From Gnetum montanum (Eukaryota > Streptophyta > Gnetopsida > Gnetales > Gnetaceae): a stretch of DNA of 64,000 nt. Positions 47,775 through 58,282 of this stretch are shown here, in pieces. Location: contig MNCI01025116.1 of assembly GCA_015680685.1 (NCBI GenBank), positions 3,175-67,174 on the forward strand, read 5' to 3'. Each line of letters opens with the position of its first letter. Within the stretch, counting starts at the first letter, position 1. Made by a program: the position numbers and the translations under genes. The notes beneath the pieces were generated by a model that worked only from the letters and a program-made list of their open reading frames with translations, ran no database searches and was not told the DNA's origin.

Positions 47775-48627
47775 TTAGGTCACTTTCATCCTCATCTTCT
47801 GCTAACTTAGTGTCTTGATGTTTATGCTTTCTATTTTTCCTTTCTTCCTTCATATTAACTCTTTCCAAGGCTTTTTCAAGCTTCACTATTTTGTTACACA
47901 TATCTCTCATTAATTGTCCTTTTTCAAATTCTACTTATCCATGTTCTTGCTCTATCTTAACATGAGATGGACCTGGTAAAGCTTTAAATTGAGCAAAATC
48001 TTACATAGGAATCATAACTCTTTCTTCTCTTTTTTGAATTGCAATATTTTCTTTAGGATTCAAGTTCAACTATTTTTCTACATGTATAGCTTTACTAAAG
48101 TAGTCATTTAGTGTAGTTAAGTTTGGAGTTCTCCTTAACCAAATTAAAATGTTGGGGTTAACAACCTTAAGATAAGTTTCTTTAAGCATTTCTTCTGATG
48201 GCCTATATTGTCTTTGAAAGAGTCCACAAATTCGCTGAAACTTGATGTTTAAATGTCTAATTGACTCTTTAACTCCTTGCTTAGCTTGTACTAGCCCATA
48301 GTATAGTTGTTGTTGATCTAATTGATTACCAAACTGGGCTAAGAAAAGATTCTTCATGTCATCCCAACTTGTAATACTATTATTTAGTAAGTTTGAATAT
48401 GAAATCTGAGCCATATCCTTTAAATTTGATACAAACAACCTACAAGCTTGATCTTGATGTTGAATATTTGCATGAACTAAAGCTAAATCAAACATGTGAA
48501 TATATTCTTTAGCTAAATAAGCTTTTCTAGGAATGAAAGGCTTAGGCAAATATTTATAAAATACCTTAGGAATATCATTTTAATTTTGAAATCCTAATAG
48601 TGTAACTCTTTGCCAAGGATTTTCCAT
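47602..48627 (-). pseudogene. TR-GAG gag
   Basis: One reading frame runs from the ATG at 48627 (MENPWQRVTLLGFQN) to 47602, broken by stops: one before NDIPKVFYKYLPKPF and three near 48068, 47990 and 47938. The core (48070-48549) has YIHMFDLALVHANIQHQDQA, SITSWDDMKNLFLAQFGNQL and GVKESIRHLNIKFQRIC, matching Retrotrans_gag. The C-terminal third is charged and then Ser/Glu-rich (SSLSSSEEDMSSYDE). Restoring the stop codons is not needed to recognise it. It forms the particle that packages element RNA. Confidence 0.85.
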
Positions 48628-48951
48628 CCTATTCCTTTGGATAGTTGAACTCTTAGACTTTCTAGATCTTCTCTTATAAATCGATAAACCAGATATAATG
48701 GGTGATCTTCTTGATCTTCTAGTTTTCACTCCACTACTTGTTCCCAATTCAAAAACTTTCTTTGTTCTTCTTTTGATGAAGAATCAGTCTTAGAACCAAG
48801 AATATCTTTTCAATCTTTTAAATTTTCCAAACTATCAATTTTCTTGGTCATGAACTGAAAATAGTATTTAACTTCTTAAGCCTTTATAGTAGCAAAGAAA
48901 TTTTGATGTGCTAAAATTATAATGCTTATGAACTTAGAGGCTAAATTTTCA

Positions 48952-48970
48952 GCCCTCCTTCTAGTGCCAA
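48952..48970 (-). promoter_or_regulatory. TR-GAG candidate primer-binding site
   Basis: Minus strand TTGGCACTAGAAGGAGGGC begins six bases after the LTR end, farther than usual. It starts TGG as a primer site should, but I cannot assign it to a tRNA. Confidence 0.4.
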
Positions 48971-48976
48971 AAGAAG

Positions 48977-51561
48977 TATTGGTGACCGTTTGGGATGCGA
49001 CCACCAACAAGTGTCCTCAAATAGGATTTAGGTGCTTGCTGGTCTCTGGCAACACCAAGGCCTAGATACCTCCAAATAGACTCAGTAGTTAATTTGAGTA
49101 TGTGTGTGTGCTATTGTAAAAAACGAAACGATTGGGTTGTGTGTAAAACTATAAATGACTTATCTTAAAGAGATTCAACCAACTTTGCAAAGTACTATGA
49201 GTTGTTGAGAGTTCCTATTTTGTTCAATTGCTTAGTCTATGCGGTCCTTATAATACCTACATGTAACAAATAAAGTTTTGAAAAAACATTTGAGCACAAC
49301 TCTGTGAATCTACCTCTAATTTTTCCCAGAGAAAGAGATAGTTCCACAAGAAAACTAGAAATAAAGTGAGATTCAATGGAAATAGAAAGAAGAGAAAAAG
49401 AAAGCAGATTTATGTAAAGATCTCAAATGTTTAAATAAAATAAAATGATACGAGTAAACACTTTGCAATAAAGCTATCCCAAATTCAATAACTACAAATT
49501 GTTCAAACTTCCAAGGCTCAAATAAGTAATTTCTTCAAGAAAATCCTACTATGCTACCAAAAAAAATTTCTACGTAAACTATCACGTACTAGACTCTATT
49601 TTGGCGAGATAATGGATGTCAGCAATTGCATTCAACAGAACCTTCAAAAGACTTGACAATTTATGATTGAAATACCCCAGGGATTCACTTTAAAGATAAA
49701 ATAAGCTATTCTGGTCCTATCAAAATACCAAATATTTTCTGAACCCTCTTGACTATTGAATCATTCAACAGCTTGACTACATGTAGAGGCTCTCTTACAA
49801 CAATCTCAATAGCGGTTCTTATACAGTGCACAATAATAAAATTCACTACTAAAATGCTCTTAAGGCTTTCAAACACAAGCTCTTCTATGGCAAAATTTTA
49901 ATAGAAATTTTATATCATGCAACAAGAACAATAAGAGCCATATAAAAATCCCAAAATTATTTTCCAAGCATGATACGATCTAAAACACTAGCTAAACAAT
50001 TTAAACAAAATAAAAAATAAACATAACTCACAAGAATATAAAGAAGAGGCTAAAATGCTATCTTTATCAAGCCATCTTCAATATATTTCTTTTATCAATT
50101 CTTTACAAAAATGCTCCTTTAAGAGACTCCTTCCATTCTCCCAACACCTCATTCTCTCTTAAGACTTCTTTTTTTTTTTTAGCTAGAATAGACCCTTTTC
50201 TTTTTTACTTCTAAGGCCTTGAAGCCTTTTTATAGGGTCTCATAGGTAGTTAGAAATTACAAAATATCTTGGGTAACTTACTTCCCAAGTAAAGAAGTTA
50301 CAACTTGCCCAACAACTTAGGAGAAAACTATGCCTACGTTGACATGTGTTTTCTTAAATAACCATCCCATGAATTCCTTTTCTTCTTGAATAATAACACT
50401 TTGTTTTAAATCTATTACTTTCACATATCATTTTATAGATTATTTGATTTAAATTTTGAAGTTATTACTTGGACAATAGAAAAATCTTCGTTGCTATGAA
50501 TGTTTTAAATGGCAGCGGATGAGCTAGGATTGGGCATGAATAGGTACTCGCCACCATACTTAGCATCATGGACTAAAGGAAGGATCATTCTGCACAATGT
50601 CAACTAGGCCTTCGATGGTAGCAGCATCCTCAACTCCACCAACAACGTTTTTATTTATGCTGATACGTTTGAATCAAAACAGCACCTCCACCATTCTGTA
50701 TCTAGATTGATCGTGCTCTAGACCAATGATTTCTGCAAAAACCTTGCCAATGTGTGTGGTGAGACCGCCATCTATGCCACGCATTCATTGAACTTCCACC
50801 ACCTGAGTCTCAACATGATTCCCTTGCTTGCCATGTTTGCGGTTATTGCTAGCTACGGTCGTGCATTGCTTCTTTTCTTGGAGTTTATCTCTCTGTCATG
50901 CCTTGGTATTTTGTCAAATACGAGCTAGAAACCCTAGTGCGTTTTTCTTTCTAAAATCATTTTTATCACATGTTCTTGCTTTTGCGATTTTTATTGCTGA
51001 TTCAAATGTAGAGTATATACAAAGTGTTTGACAAATTTCTTTCTACCAATGTCTCTACTTTTGCTATTTTTTTTTACAAAAATCAATAGACATTACTCTG
51101 GCGTCCAATTCTCAATTCTTTTATATACTACTAACTACATTTTAACTCTTATTATTTTTCTCTTTTTTTTTTTGCACTTCATATACAGGGTGCATGAGCA
51201 AATTGCTTCATGAAGAATACTATAATTTCCAATGACCAGTTTACCATCAATTGCAGTTACTTTGATTCTTCATTTCTTTCTTCTTTAAATTTAGATCTTA
51301 TTTCTCTTTATCCACAAGCTGAAATTTTATTTATTCTAACAAAGTACAGCAACCTTTCCTCCAATCTTTCAGCATCTAAAATTTCTTTGCAATGGATTTT
51401 TAAAAGCTCCCTTATGAATTTAGTGAGAAAACATAGTTAATGGTTTGTGGTATTCTTGCCACTTCTCCAACTAACAATAAGAGAGTACTGAAAATTGCAA
51501 AAACATTTAATCAATTTTATCATGCCAACCTATTCCATGAAATGGCCAGAATGTGCCAATA
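48977..51561 (-). repeat. TR-GAG 5' LTR
   Basis: Begins TATTGGTGACC and ends GTGCCAATA, both decayed from the TG/CA ends of the left copy. It contains 15 bases (TGCATGAGCAAATTG near 51191) not present in the left LTR. It pairs with 43677-46248. Confidence 0.92.
50509..50905 (+). pseudogene. Exon-like ORF inside the TR-GAG LTR (right copy)
   Basis: The same 397-base unit as 45205-45601, again from ATG to a G-GTATT donor-like site. It reads MAADELGLGMNRYSPPYLAS, WTKGRIILHNVN, stop, SSILNSTNNVFIYADTFESK, and FHHLSLNMIPLLAMFAVIAS with a hydrophobic end. The two internal stops fall at the same codons as in the left copy, so they predate integration of this element. There are no indels between copies. 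Function unknown. Confidence 0.5.
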
Positions 51562-51800
51562 GTAAGGTTATTGAAAGAAGTTCAATTATTTCATACCTTA
51601 CTCATTGCCTTTAATAAATGTTAAATTCTTTAGTGTGATTTTAGAGTTAGAAATTTTTCAAGGAAGTTGAACTAAAATTTTAATGTCAGACATGATTTAT
51701 TTAGGTGAAACATAAAAGAACATGGAATGGTTTTGGGGAATGTTTGATAAAATAATAATAAAGGAAAGAATATATTTGGCAATCAAGTACTCGGAGGGTA
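51545..51800. repeat. Direct repeat copy 1 spanning the TR-GAG right boundary
   Basis: Begins in the last 17 bases of the LTR (GCCAGAATGTGCCAATA), crosses the GTAAG duplication and continues into flank. It recurs almost unchanged at 51833-52089. Confidence 0.95.
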
Positions 51801-51832
51801 TCATGAAGCAATTTGCTCATGCACCCTGTATA
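51801..51832 (-). repeat. 32-base inverted filler copied from the TR-GAG LTR
   Basis: The exact reverse complement of 51182-51213, lying between the two direct repeats. It includes the 15-base insertion specific to the right LTR. Confidence 0.95.
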
Positions 51833-52089
51833 GCCAGAATGTGCCAATAGTAAGGTTATTGAAAGAAGTTCAATTATTTCATACCTTACTCATTGCCTTT
51901 AATAAATGTTAAATTCTTTAGTGTGATTTTAGAGTTAGAAATTTTTCAAGGAAGTTGAACTAAAATTTTAATGTCAGACATGATTTATTTAGGTGAAACA
52001 TAAAGGAACATGGAATGGTTTTGGGGAATGTTTGATAAAATAATAATAAAGGAAAGAATATATTTGGCAATCAAGTACTCGGAGGGTAT
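51833..52089. repeat. Direct repeat copy 2
   Basis: Near-identical to 51545-51800, ending CAATCAAGTACTCGGAGGGTA. After it the element B interior continues. Confidence 0.95.
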
Positions 52090-53189
52090 AAAATGATGTT
52101 TTGGTGTGCAACAAGTACAAATTACAAAATTCACACCAGTGGGTCCTCCCCAAAGTAGGTTCCAACCTATAATGCCCTTGTGTAAGCACAACTTAAAATG
52201 TCCAAAGGTACTAGAAGGGTTAAATGCAATCTACACCAATTTCGCAAAACACACATATGTAAATACCACCATGATGAGGTATAAATTCAATGCTACAGAA
52301 GTCATGAGTCCCAATTACATGAATAGCAAGATGAGGTGAATTGTAGAAGGGATTGTAGAGATTGGGACATGAGGTAACTGACTCAGGGCAGAATGAATCC
52401 TTAATGTAAGGCATGATTAATGTGTCATTAACCCATTTTTCAAAAATTACGACCAAGTCCATTCCTTTGATCAATGACATTGCATTGATTTTTCCCAATG
52501 ATAGACAATAATAAGAGCACCATGATGGCAAGGCATACGATCAATTGGCATTTTGTACAAGGGAGGAGTGATTTTGCTTTTTGGCACTCTTTCTTTTCTT
52601 TTCTTTTTCTTCTTCTTCTTTTTTGAAATGAATGCTTAAACCAGAGAAGCCACCTACCTTCAGGCATGGGTGCATGTATTTCTAGTGGGACCCCCTAGAA
52701 TAGCATTGAGTTTCCTTGATTGAGTGCCTTTTGATTACTCTTACTCCCAGTTTTTATTAGATCTACAAGGATCTTAGTACAACCAAGCTACATGATAACT
52801 CCTACAGATGTCACCAAAGAGAATCCACAAGTCCCCTTGATGTCATACCCTAGTCATTCCTGCTTAGTCCATCCTTCTTTGCTCTGGTATAATGAGCACA
52901 ATATTATTTTAAGTTTTAATGATTAGGAATATCATTGTACCTAGGGTAGAACCTCTAATTAATAAAATGGATGGATGGATGTTGTGGGCTTGCTATCCAA
53001 ATAATTAGTCGCCTGAGACTTGATAGCATAGAACAACACCTCAACCAACAAGTCACATGAGTTTTCTTTCATAGATGAGATTACTTATAAAAAGATAAAC
53101 AGACAAAAAGATAAAATAATAAATTGAAAAATGAAAGATTGAAAAAAAAATATTGTAAAATTAAAGAAAAGAAAAAATATTTATTAATC
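52090..53189. other. Element B interior between the insertion and gag, non-coding by eye
   Basis: Contains CAGTGGGTCCTCCCCAAAGT-type sequence at 52137-52160 shared with element A (17526-17550), and a very A-rich tract at 53090-53175. The retropepsin expected here was not found. Confidence 0.6.
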
Positions 53190-55186
53190 CTACTTGTTAG
53201 AATGGAGGATACCCCCCATAACTAAATGGTTGAGCATAGATAGGATTAATAAATGAAAGGTTGGGATCTTTGCATGTTGGAAATATTAAGACCCAGTCAT
53301 ACTTACCCCATTGGGGTTCACACACTTGATTAGAGTTGACATAGTGGGGCAAGTTATAAGAGGTGTTTAATTTATAAGGGGTTGATCCACTATGGTACTT
53401 ATGACCATAAGATGGTATGCAAGGATCAACATATCTCCCCATGTGGCTATATTCATTGGGCGCCATGGTTGTTCGAGTATTGAGTGGTTGCCCTAATAAG
53501 GTAACATGAGGCATTGGGTTTGAAGAGGAAGATGCACCACAGTGTTGGACTTATGCTGAGTTGGCAAATGCAGTGGTTTCTAAACTATGGTGTCCCTTTC
53601 TATGGTTACGTCTAAAGAAGGGATGCCTATGATGTTGTGGAGGATTCCCACTGATGTTGACAGTAGAAGCACAAGTAAGGTTTGTGTGTTGATGTTGTGA
53701 TGCAAAACCTTCTTGAACACTTGGTGGTGATGTAGAAGGAGGTGAAGGATGAGAATATTAAAATTTAGGAGAAGTGTAATGTAAACAAGGTGGTGGGTCC
53801 TATTGGAGAGGATATGGGTTAATAGTATTGAGGAGAATAATAATAATGTGGTGAGATAGAGTATGTTGATCCAATTGGGTAAAAAGGATATTGAACTTGA
53901 TAAGCACTTAGGTTCGGATGATATGAAGGGTGTGACTAGTTCGAGGGTGGCCTCCCCCATGACTGGGATTGTTGCCACTATAATCAAACATAGTATTTCT
54001 ATATGAACTTTGGATGTAACATTCTTCCCCAATGCTCTTGTAAATATGGCAAGATTGGACATTGTCCCTTGGGATGATTGCACAAGAAAATGTTACATTG
54101 ATATGTATGATTGGAAATTAAGTTCTTATTCTCTTCAACCCTTCTTTCTGATCGTCTAAAGGTGTTTTGTCTTGTTTCTTGGGTTGTCATAACTCTACCT
54201 CCAATAATGTTGGCATATTCTCCACATTTTTCATGTATCCACTCCATCATCTTATTGATCTTTACCTCAATTTCATCCAATGATTGTAGTACTGGCAAAG
54301 ATGGTTCCACCTCCTTGTGGTGAGCTGATTTCTCCTCTTCATAATCATGGGCCCTTATTTGTTTTTAGGCCTATAGATATTTTTCAGCATTCTCACAGTT
54401 AGCCATTTCTCCTTCTTCTTTTGCTACCCACTTAATAATCTTTTGGAGTTGGTGGATTTGTAGCTTGTATAGTTGACCTCGGGCATACATCCCTAGGATC
54501 TCCCTTGTTTCATTACGGAGTCCATCTATGATATGGTACATTAGCCTTTCCTTAGAGAATCCATGGCCATGTCCATCTAACAATGCATAATATCTATCTA
54601 AGGCCATGTCCAAAGGTTCATGTTGTGCTTGTTTCCATTCCTGGATTTGTCTCCTCAAGGCTAACACTCTTGCATAGGTTTGATATCTTTCGTTGAAGGA
54701 TTCTACCATTTTTGGCCAACGTCAAATTGATTTTGGTTTTAAGGACATGTACCATACTTTTTCCTGGCCAACGAGCATCATAGAAAAGAGCTTAAGTTTT
54801 TGCCATCCATTATCAATGTTATTCCATACATAGGCATCATGAAAGGCTTTTAGATAATGTTGTGTATCTAAATCATAGCCTCCAAAAAACTTAGGAAATT
54901 TGTTTACATCAAGCCTAGGTAGACGACTTTCCTTGTGATGCTTGCAGGATATTCGAAAAGCCTCTTGTATATGCATTAGGCTCTTAGTGGCTAGCAGGGG
55001 TTCATTGTCACTAGATAGGTTATGAATTTGTGAGTTGGGATGATGTTCTCTTTTTTTATGTACATAGGAGATCCCTGCATAGGATTGACTACTCCAAACT
55101 TCATCTTCATCATCATATAATTCATTAGTTCTCCAATGAATTACTTTACTAGTTGTTGCATTATCATAGTCTTGTGAGAGAGACAT
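53190..55186 (-). pseudogene. Element B gag
   Basis: The main frame runs 55186-54371: RLPRLDVNKFPKFFGGYDLD, QKLKLFSMMLVGQEKVWYMS, a single TGA (Arg CGA in origin) near 54720, then RWPKMVESFNERYQTYARVL, EPLDMALDRYYALLDGHGHG and YHIIDGLRNETREILGMYAR. The match to Retrotrans_gag and to element A gag is strong. The piece 53999-54310 adds EIEVKINKMMEWIHEKCGEY and a Cys/His region QCNIFLCNHPKGQCPILPYL. A Pro/Tyr/Ser-rich C-terminus follows in shifted frames to about 53190. The start at MSLSQDYDN lies about 130 bases after the primer site. Confidence 0.85.
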
Positions 55187-55299
55187 TTTTGTAAACTTGT
55201 GTGTGATTTATTTGCAATTACTTCTTTTTAAAAGATATATTGCCAAGGCTTCATTACAACAATCTAGAATGATGTAACTAATATAAATAACTAGCATTG

Positions 55300-55317
55300 T
55301 CTTGAGCAATGGCACCA
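55300..55317 (-). promoter_or_regulatory. Element B primer-binding site (tRNA-Asp type, decayed)
   Basis: Minus-strand TGGCACCATTGCTCAAGA follows the 5' LTR by one base. Its first part matches the tRNA-Asp complement TGGCGCCGTTGCC with two transitions plus decay at the end. Confidence 0.65.
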
Positions 55318-55318
55318 A

Positions 55319-56179
55319 TGATGAGTTGTGAGGTACCCCTACCCTCAACCATACAAATACTAGCGTTTTATGCATGATCTCTTGCTAATCACAGTTCAAT
55401 GTTTTCCCACTTAGACTAGTATTTGCTTTGTCACATATGGTTTAGTCTAGAGTGAGGTGTATGATGTGGTTTCTAACCTAGTTCTACTCTTGGAGGCAAT
55501 GGAAAATAACTTTAATTAACCTAGGAGGAAAATGGAGAGAGAATCTAAGCTAGCCTAACTGTGATGAGCATATGTTCCTTAATCATCTATACACATCTTG
55601 GACCTCATGCACAACTACCACTAGAATTACCAAGCACAAATCCTTGGTACGCTACTGGGTTACCAAGTAGTCACACTTAAATGGTCATGATTAAGTCATA
55701 CTCATTCCATGTTTAAGGAGTTTAGGGTGAAGAGATATTAACTATGAAAGCAATAAATAATAATAATAATTAGTTAATTAAACTAAGTGAATGCTGAAAT
55801 GATGAAGTAATCTCGATCTTTATTTCTGGTCATGTAGTGTCCAAGTAATTCACACTTGAATAAAGGTGTCATACAATTACAACCATCACACTACGGCCAT
55901 GCACTGGGAGAAAGGGTTGAGAGGAAAAACTAACAAAAAGATCCTACTCTAATACTAACTAACTTTTTCATTTTTGTGCACCCCATTTTGTATTTATAGG
56001 CTCATAGAGGAATTGTGATATCAGGTATGCGATATCACTTGCCAGGCTGTGATATTGCATACGTGATATTGCAGGTGTGATATCAGGTGTCTGATAAAGG
56101 GGTCTGATATTAGCACCTAGTTAACAAGGGTATGATATCAAGGGTTCAATATTAGCTCCTGAAAAACCATGATTCATCA
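55319..56179 (-). repeat. Element B 5' LTR
   Basis: Starts TGATGAGTTGTGAGGTACCC and ends CATGATTCATCA. It lies next to the primer site and gag on its left and ACATC flank on its right. The U3 end carries TGATATC/TGATATTGC units of about 14 bases. Confidence 0.85.
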
Positions 56180-57748
56180 ACATCTATCTTATCCTCTCTT
56201 TTATGGCCTCCATTCATCTTATTTAACCTTTGATTGGTTTTAGATTATGGTGTTTGACCATTCTTGACCATCATTTAACACCATGTAAATATCATGTTGT
56301 CCATCAAGGACTAAAACTGGCAAGACAATGGTTCACTAAGGCCTAAAACTAGAGAAAGCTAACCCCATTTGACTAATATTGATCATGTTTTATCATGTAT
56401 TTTCCATCTTCATTGATTTGGTCTTGTTTCACTGTGTTTCAACAAGATTTGGACTTATTCCCCATTACCAATCTTTATTATCATTAGAGCATCACTTGGC
56501 CGCATTCTACAAAGTGTTCCCATCATTTTTTCCTTTATTCAACCTTATGTAGCCTTTTTTTTACCTTATTTTTCTTCACCTACATCTTATAGCCCTTGTT
56601 GATATTATTTACATCTTTTTTGATCATGAAAGAGCATGTTTTGGCTCATCCATGCATAGTTTCTAGAGTATTTTATATCATTTCGGTATTTATTTTTTGA
56701 TTTTATGCAGGTGCCACTTAATGTGCTTATTGTTGATATGGAGGATTGGAGGATCAATATCTGGAAAAAAATCTAGTTACCATTGAGCTTGAGTGGGTCT
56801 CATGATGATGTTGAGTAATGTATCAACCTTAATTGCCTAGATCTTGAGCCTGAGAGTGCAATAGAGGCCATAGTCTTAATAGAGAAGCCTTTAGAAAGGC
56901 TTAAAAACCTTGACCTTAAGGATGAAAACATTACTAGCAACTCTCTAATTGAGGTTCCTATCACGAAACATTGTGGTGAGGAGAAAGTACTAAAATTAAG
57001 TTCCTCACTAGAACCTTAGGAGACTCAAGACATCACCAAAGTTCTCCAAGACAACATCAAGGCCATCATATAGCCCTAGTTATATCTAACACTCACATGT
57101 TTACTTGTAGTATTTTTTACCATTGTAGATAGGTTGGAATGAATGACTAATGTTGATAACTCCAATGATCTATGATAAGAGAGCCAGTATTCCATTATCT
57201 ATCTCTTTTTGCATAACAAGATAAAAAAACTTTTTAACATCTATAAAGCAAGATGCAAATCCCTTTTGGATGTAATTATTTTGACCTTTGGTAGCAAGTT
57301 TGCTAATTCTTTCATGTAGATATATGCATTGTATTATGATAAAATTTTTTCCTACTCTTATTTTGTTGTTCTTCTAGAGTTGTGCCTGTAGGATGAAGCC
57401 TAAAGTCATTACAATGGTGCAACTCATTGTGGCAACAAGTCATCATGTGACCTCAATGCACAAGAGTTGGTGAGTTTTTCATATTGTTGAAAAAAGTGCT
57501 TACTCCACATTGTTCTTGTTGTTCCCTATCATTACCTTTTCTTGATTCCAAATCTGTAGTCTAATTATGACCTTCATTGCCCTAAACAATAATGGTAACC
57601 TATGTTTGACATTCATGCATTGTGGTCATTTGATATCTCCTTCATCATGCTTCACCATCAAGTCCATTAAATGTAACATATCTCATTCAATGGGAAAGCC
57701 ATATCAAATTGAGCTTTGACAATAAAACAAGATGAAGGTTTTGTTCTC
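56180..57748. repeat. Copy 2 of the duplicated flank segment
   Basis: Matches 41309-42867. The similarity stops at GAAGGTTTTGTTCTCC, immediately before the C-rich tract at 57746-57795. Confidence 0.75.
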
Positions 57749-57761
57749 CCTCCTCTTTCCT

Positions 57762-57794
57762 CCCACCCCCATGCCCCCCACAGCCCTCACCCCC
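57762..57794 (-). other. G-rich tract with G-quadruplex potential on the minus strand
   Basis: The plus strand reads TCCCACCCCCATGCCCCCCA then CAGCCCTCACCCCC; its complement has five runs of three or more G separated by 1-4 bases. This is striking in DNA of about one third G+C. Confidence 0.8.
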
Positions 57795-58282
57795 TTAAGA
57801 AAAATGGGAAGAAAATTCTTAGGAAGACAAATGATCAATGAAGATAAAATGACAAAGAAATGGCTCCAAACATGGAAAGGAAGAAGCCTAATTATCAAAG
57901 AAACCTTATAGTGAGGTGTTAGTTCCTCATAAGCATTAGCAAGTGACAAATACTTCAAAACACAAAGTGCAAAGACCTTATCGATTATTCAACATATCAT
58001 TGTCATAAGTAGCCATGATGCCAGCCTATGGAGCTCATTGTTAATCATTATGACCATTTCTTCGTGACTAGATATAGCTTTTACCCTCTATCATTTCATG
58101 TTAATCTTATTCCATTATCAAAAATACTCTTTAACATCATTTGAGAATATAAGATCAAGCACAAAGAGGAAACATTGGTGATGGGTTGGTAGTGATGTTT
58201 TGCATTCTTTGTTGATGTCTCTAGGGTTAAACCTCCAAACATCAACAAAGAGAAAACAATGAAACATCATCTAGAAAATTCA
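57795..58282. other. Unrecognised AT-rich DNA
   Basis: No coding or repeat signature was recognised. Confidence 0.4.

Larger units (their letters stand above)
43677..51561 (-). mobile_element. TR-GAG element: 7.9-kb LTR element coding only gag and protease
   Basis: LTRs of 2572 bp (43677-46248) and 2585 bp (48977-51561) enclose only 2728 bp. Ends are TGTTGGCG...GCCAACA on the left copy and the decayed TATTGGTG...GCCAATA on the right. GTAAG target duplications flank it, and the purine tract and primer-site region lie in the expected places for minus orientation. Gag and retropepsin are readable. No RT, RNase H or integrase fits in the remaining space. This is the structure described for terminal-repeat elements with a GAG domain, which depend on other elements for replication. 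It is inserted in element B. Confidence 0.92.
43027..55318 (-). mobile_element. Element B interior (Athila/Tat-like), split by the TR-GAG element
   Basis: Bounded by the family purine tract on the left and a tRNA-Asp-like primer site on the right. It holds gag at 53190-55186, a 3' exon-like frame at 43317-43658, and 7.9 kb of a younger insertion at 43677-51561. It shares gag sequence and a 25-base non-coding block with element A. No protease, RT or integrase was found. Confidence 0.8.

Noticed and set aside
50165-50182. Poly-T run in the right LTR as a retroposon poly-A tail
   Set aside because: It lies inside the LTR with matching flanks in the other LTR copy, so it is slippage expansion of a T-rich stretch.
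52440-52667. Basic minus-strand reading (KRRRRKRKEKK) resembling a nuclear-localisation or RNA-binding tail
   Set aside because: It arises from a CTTCTTCTT low-complexity run and has no domain around it.
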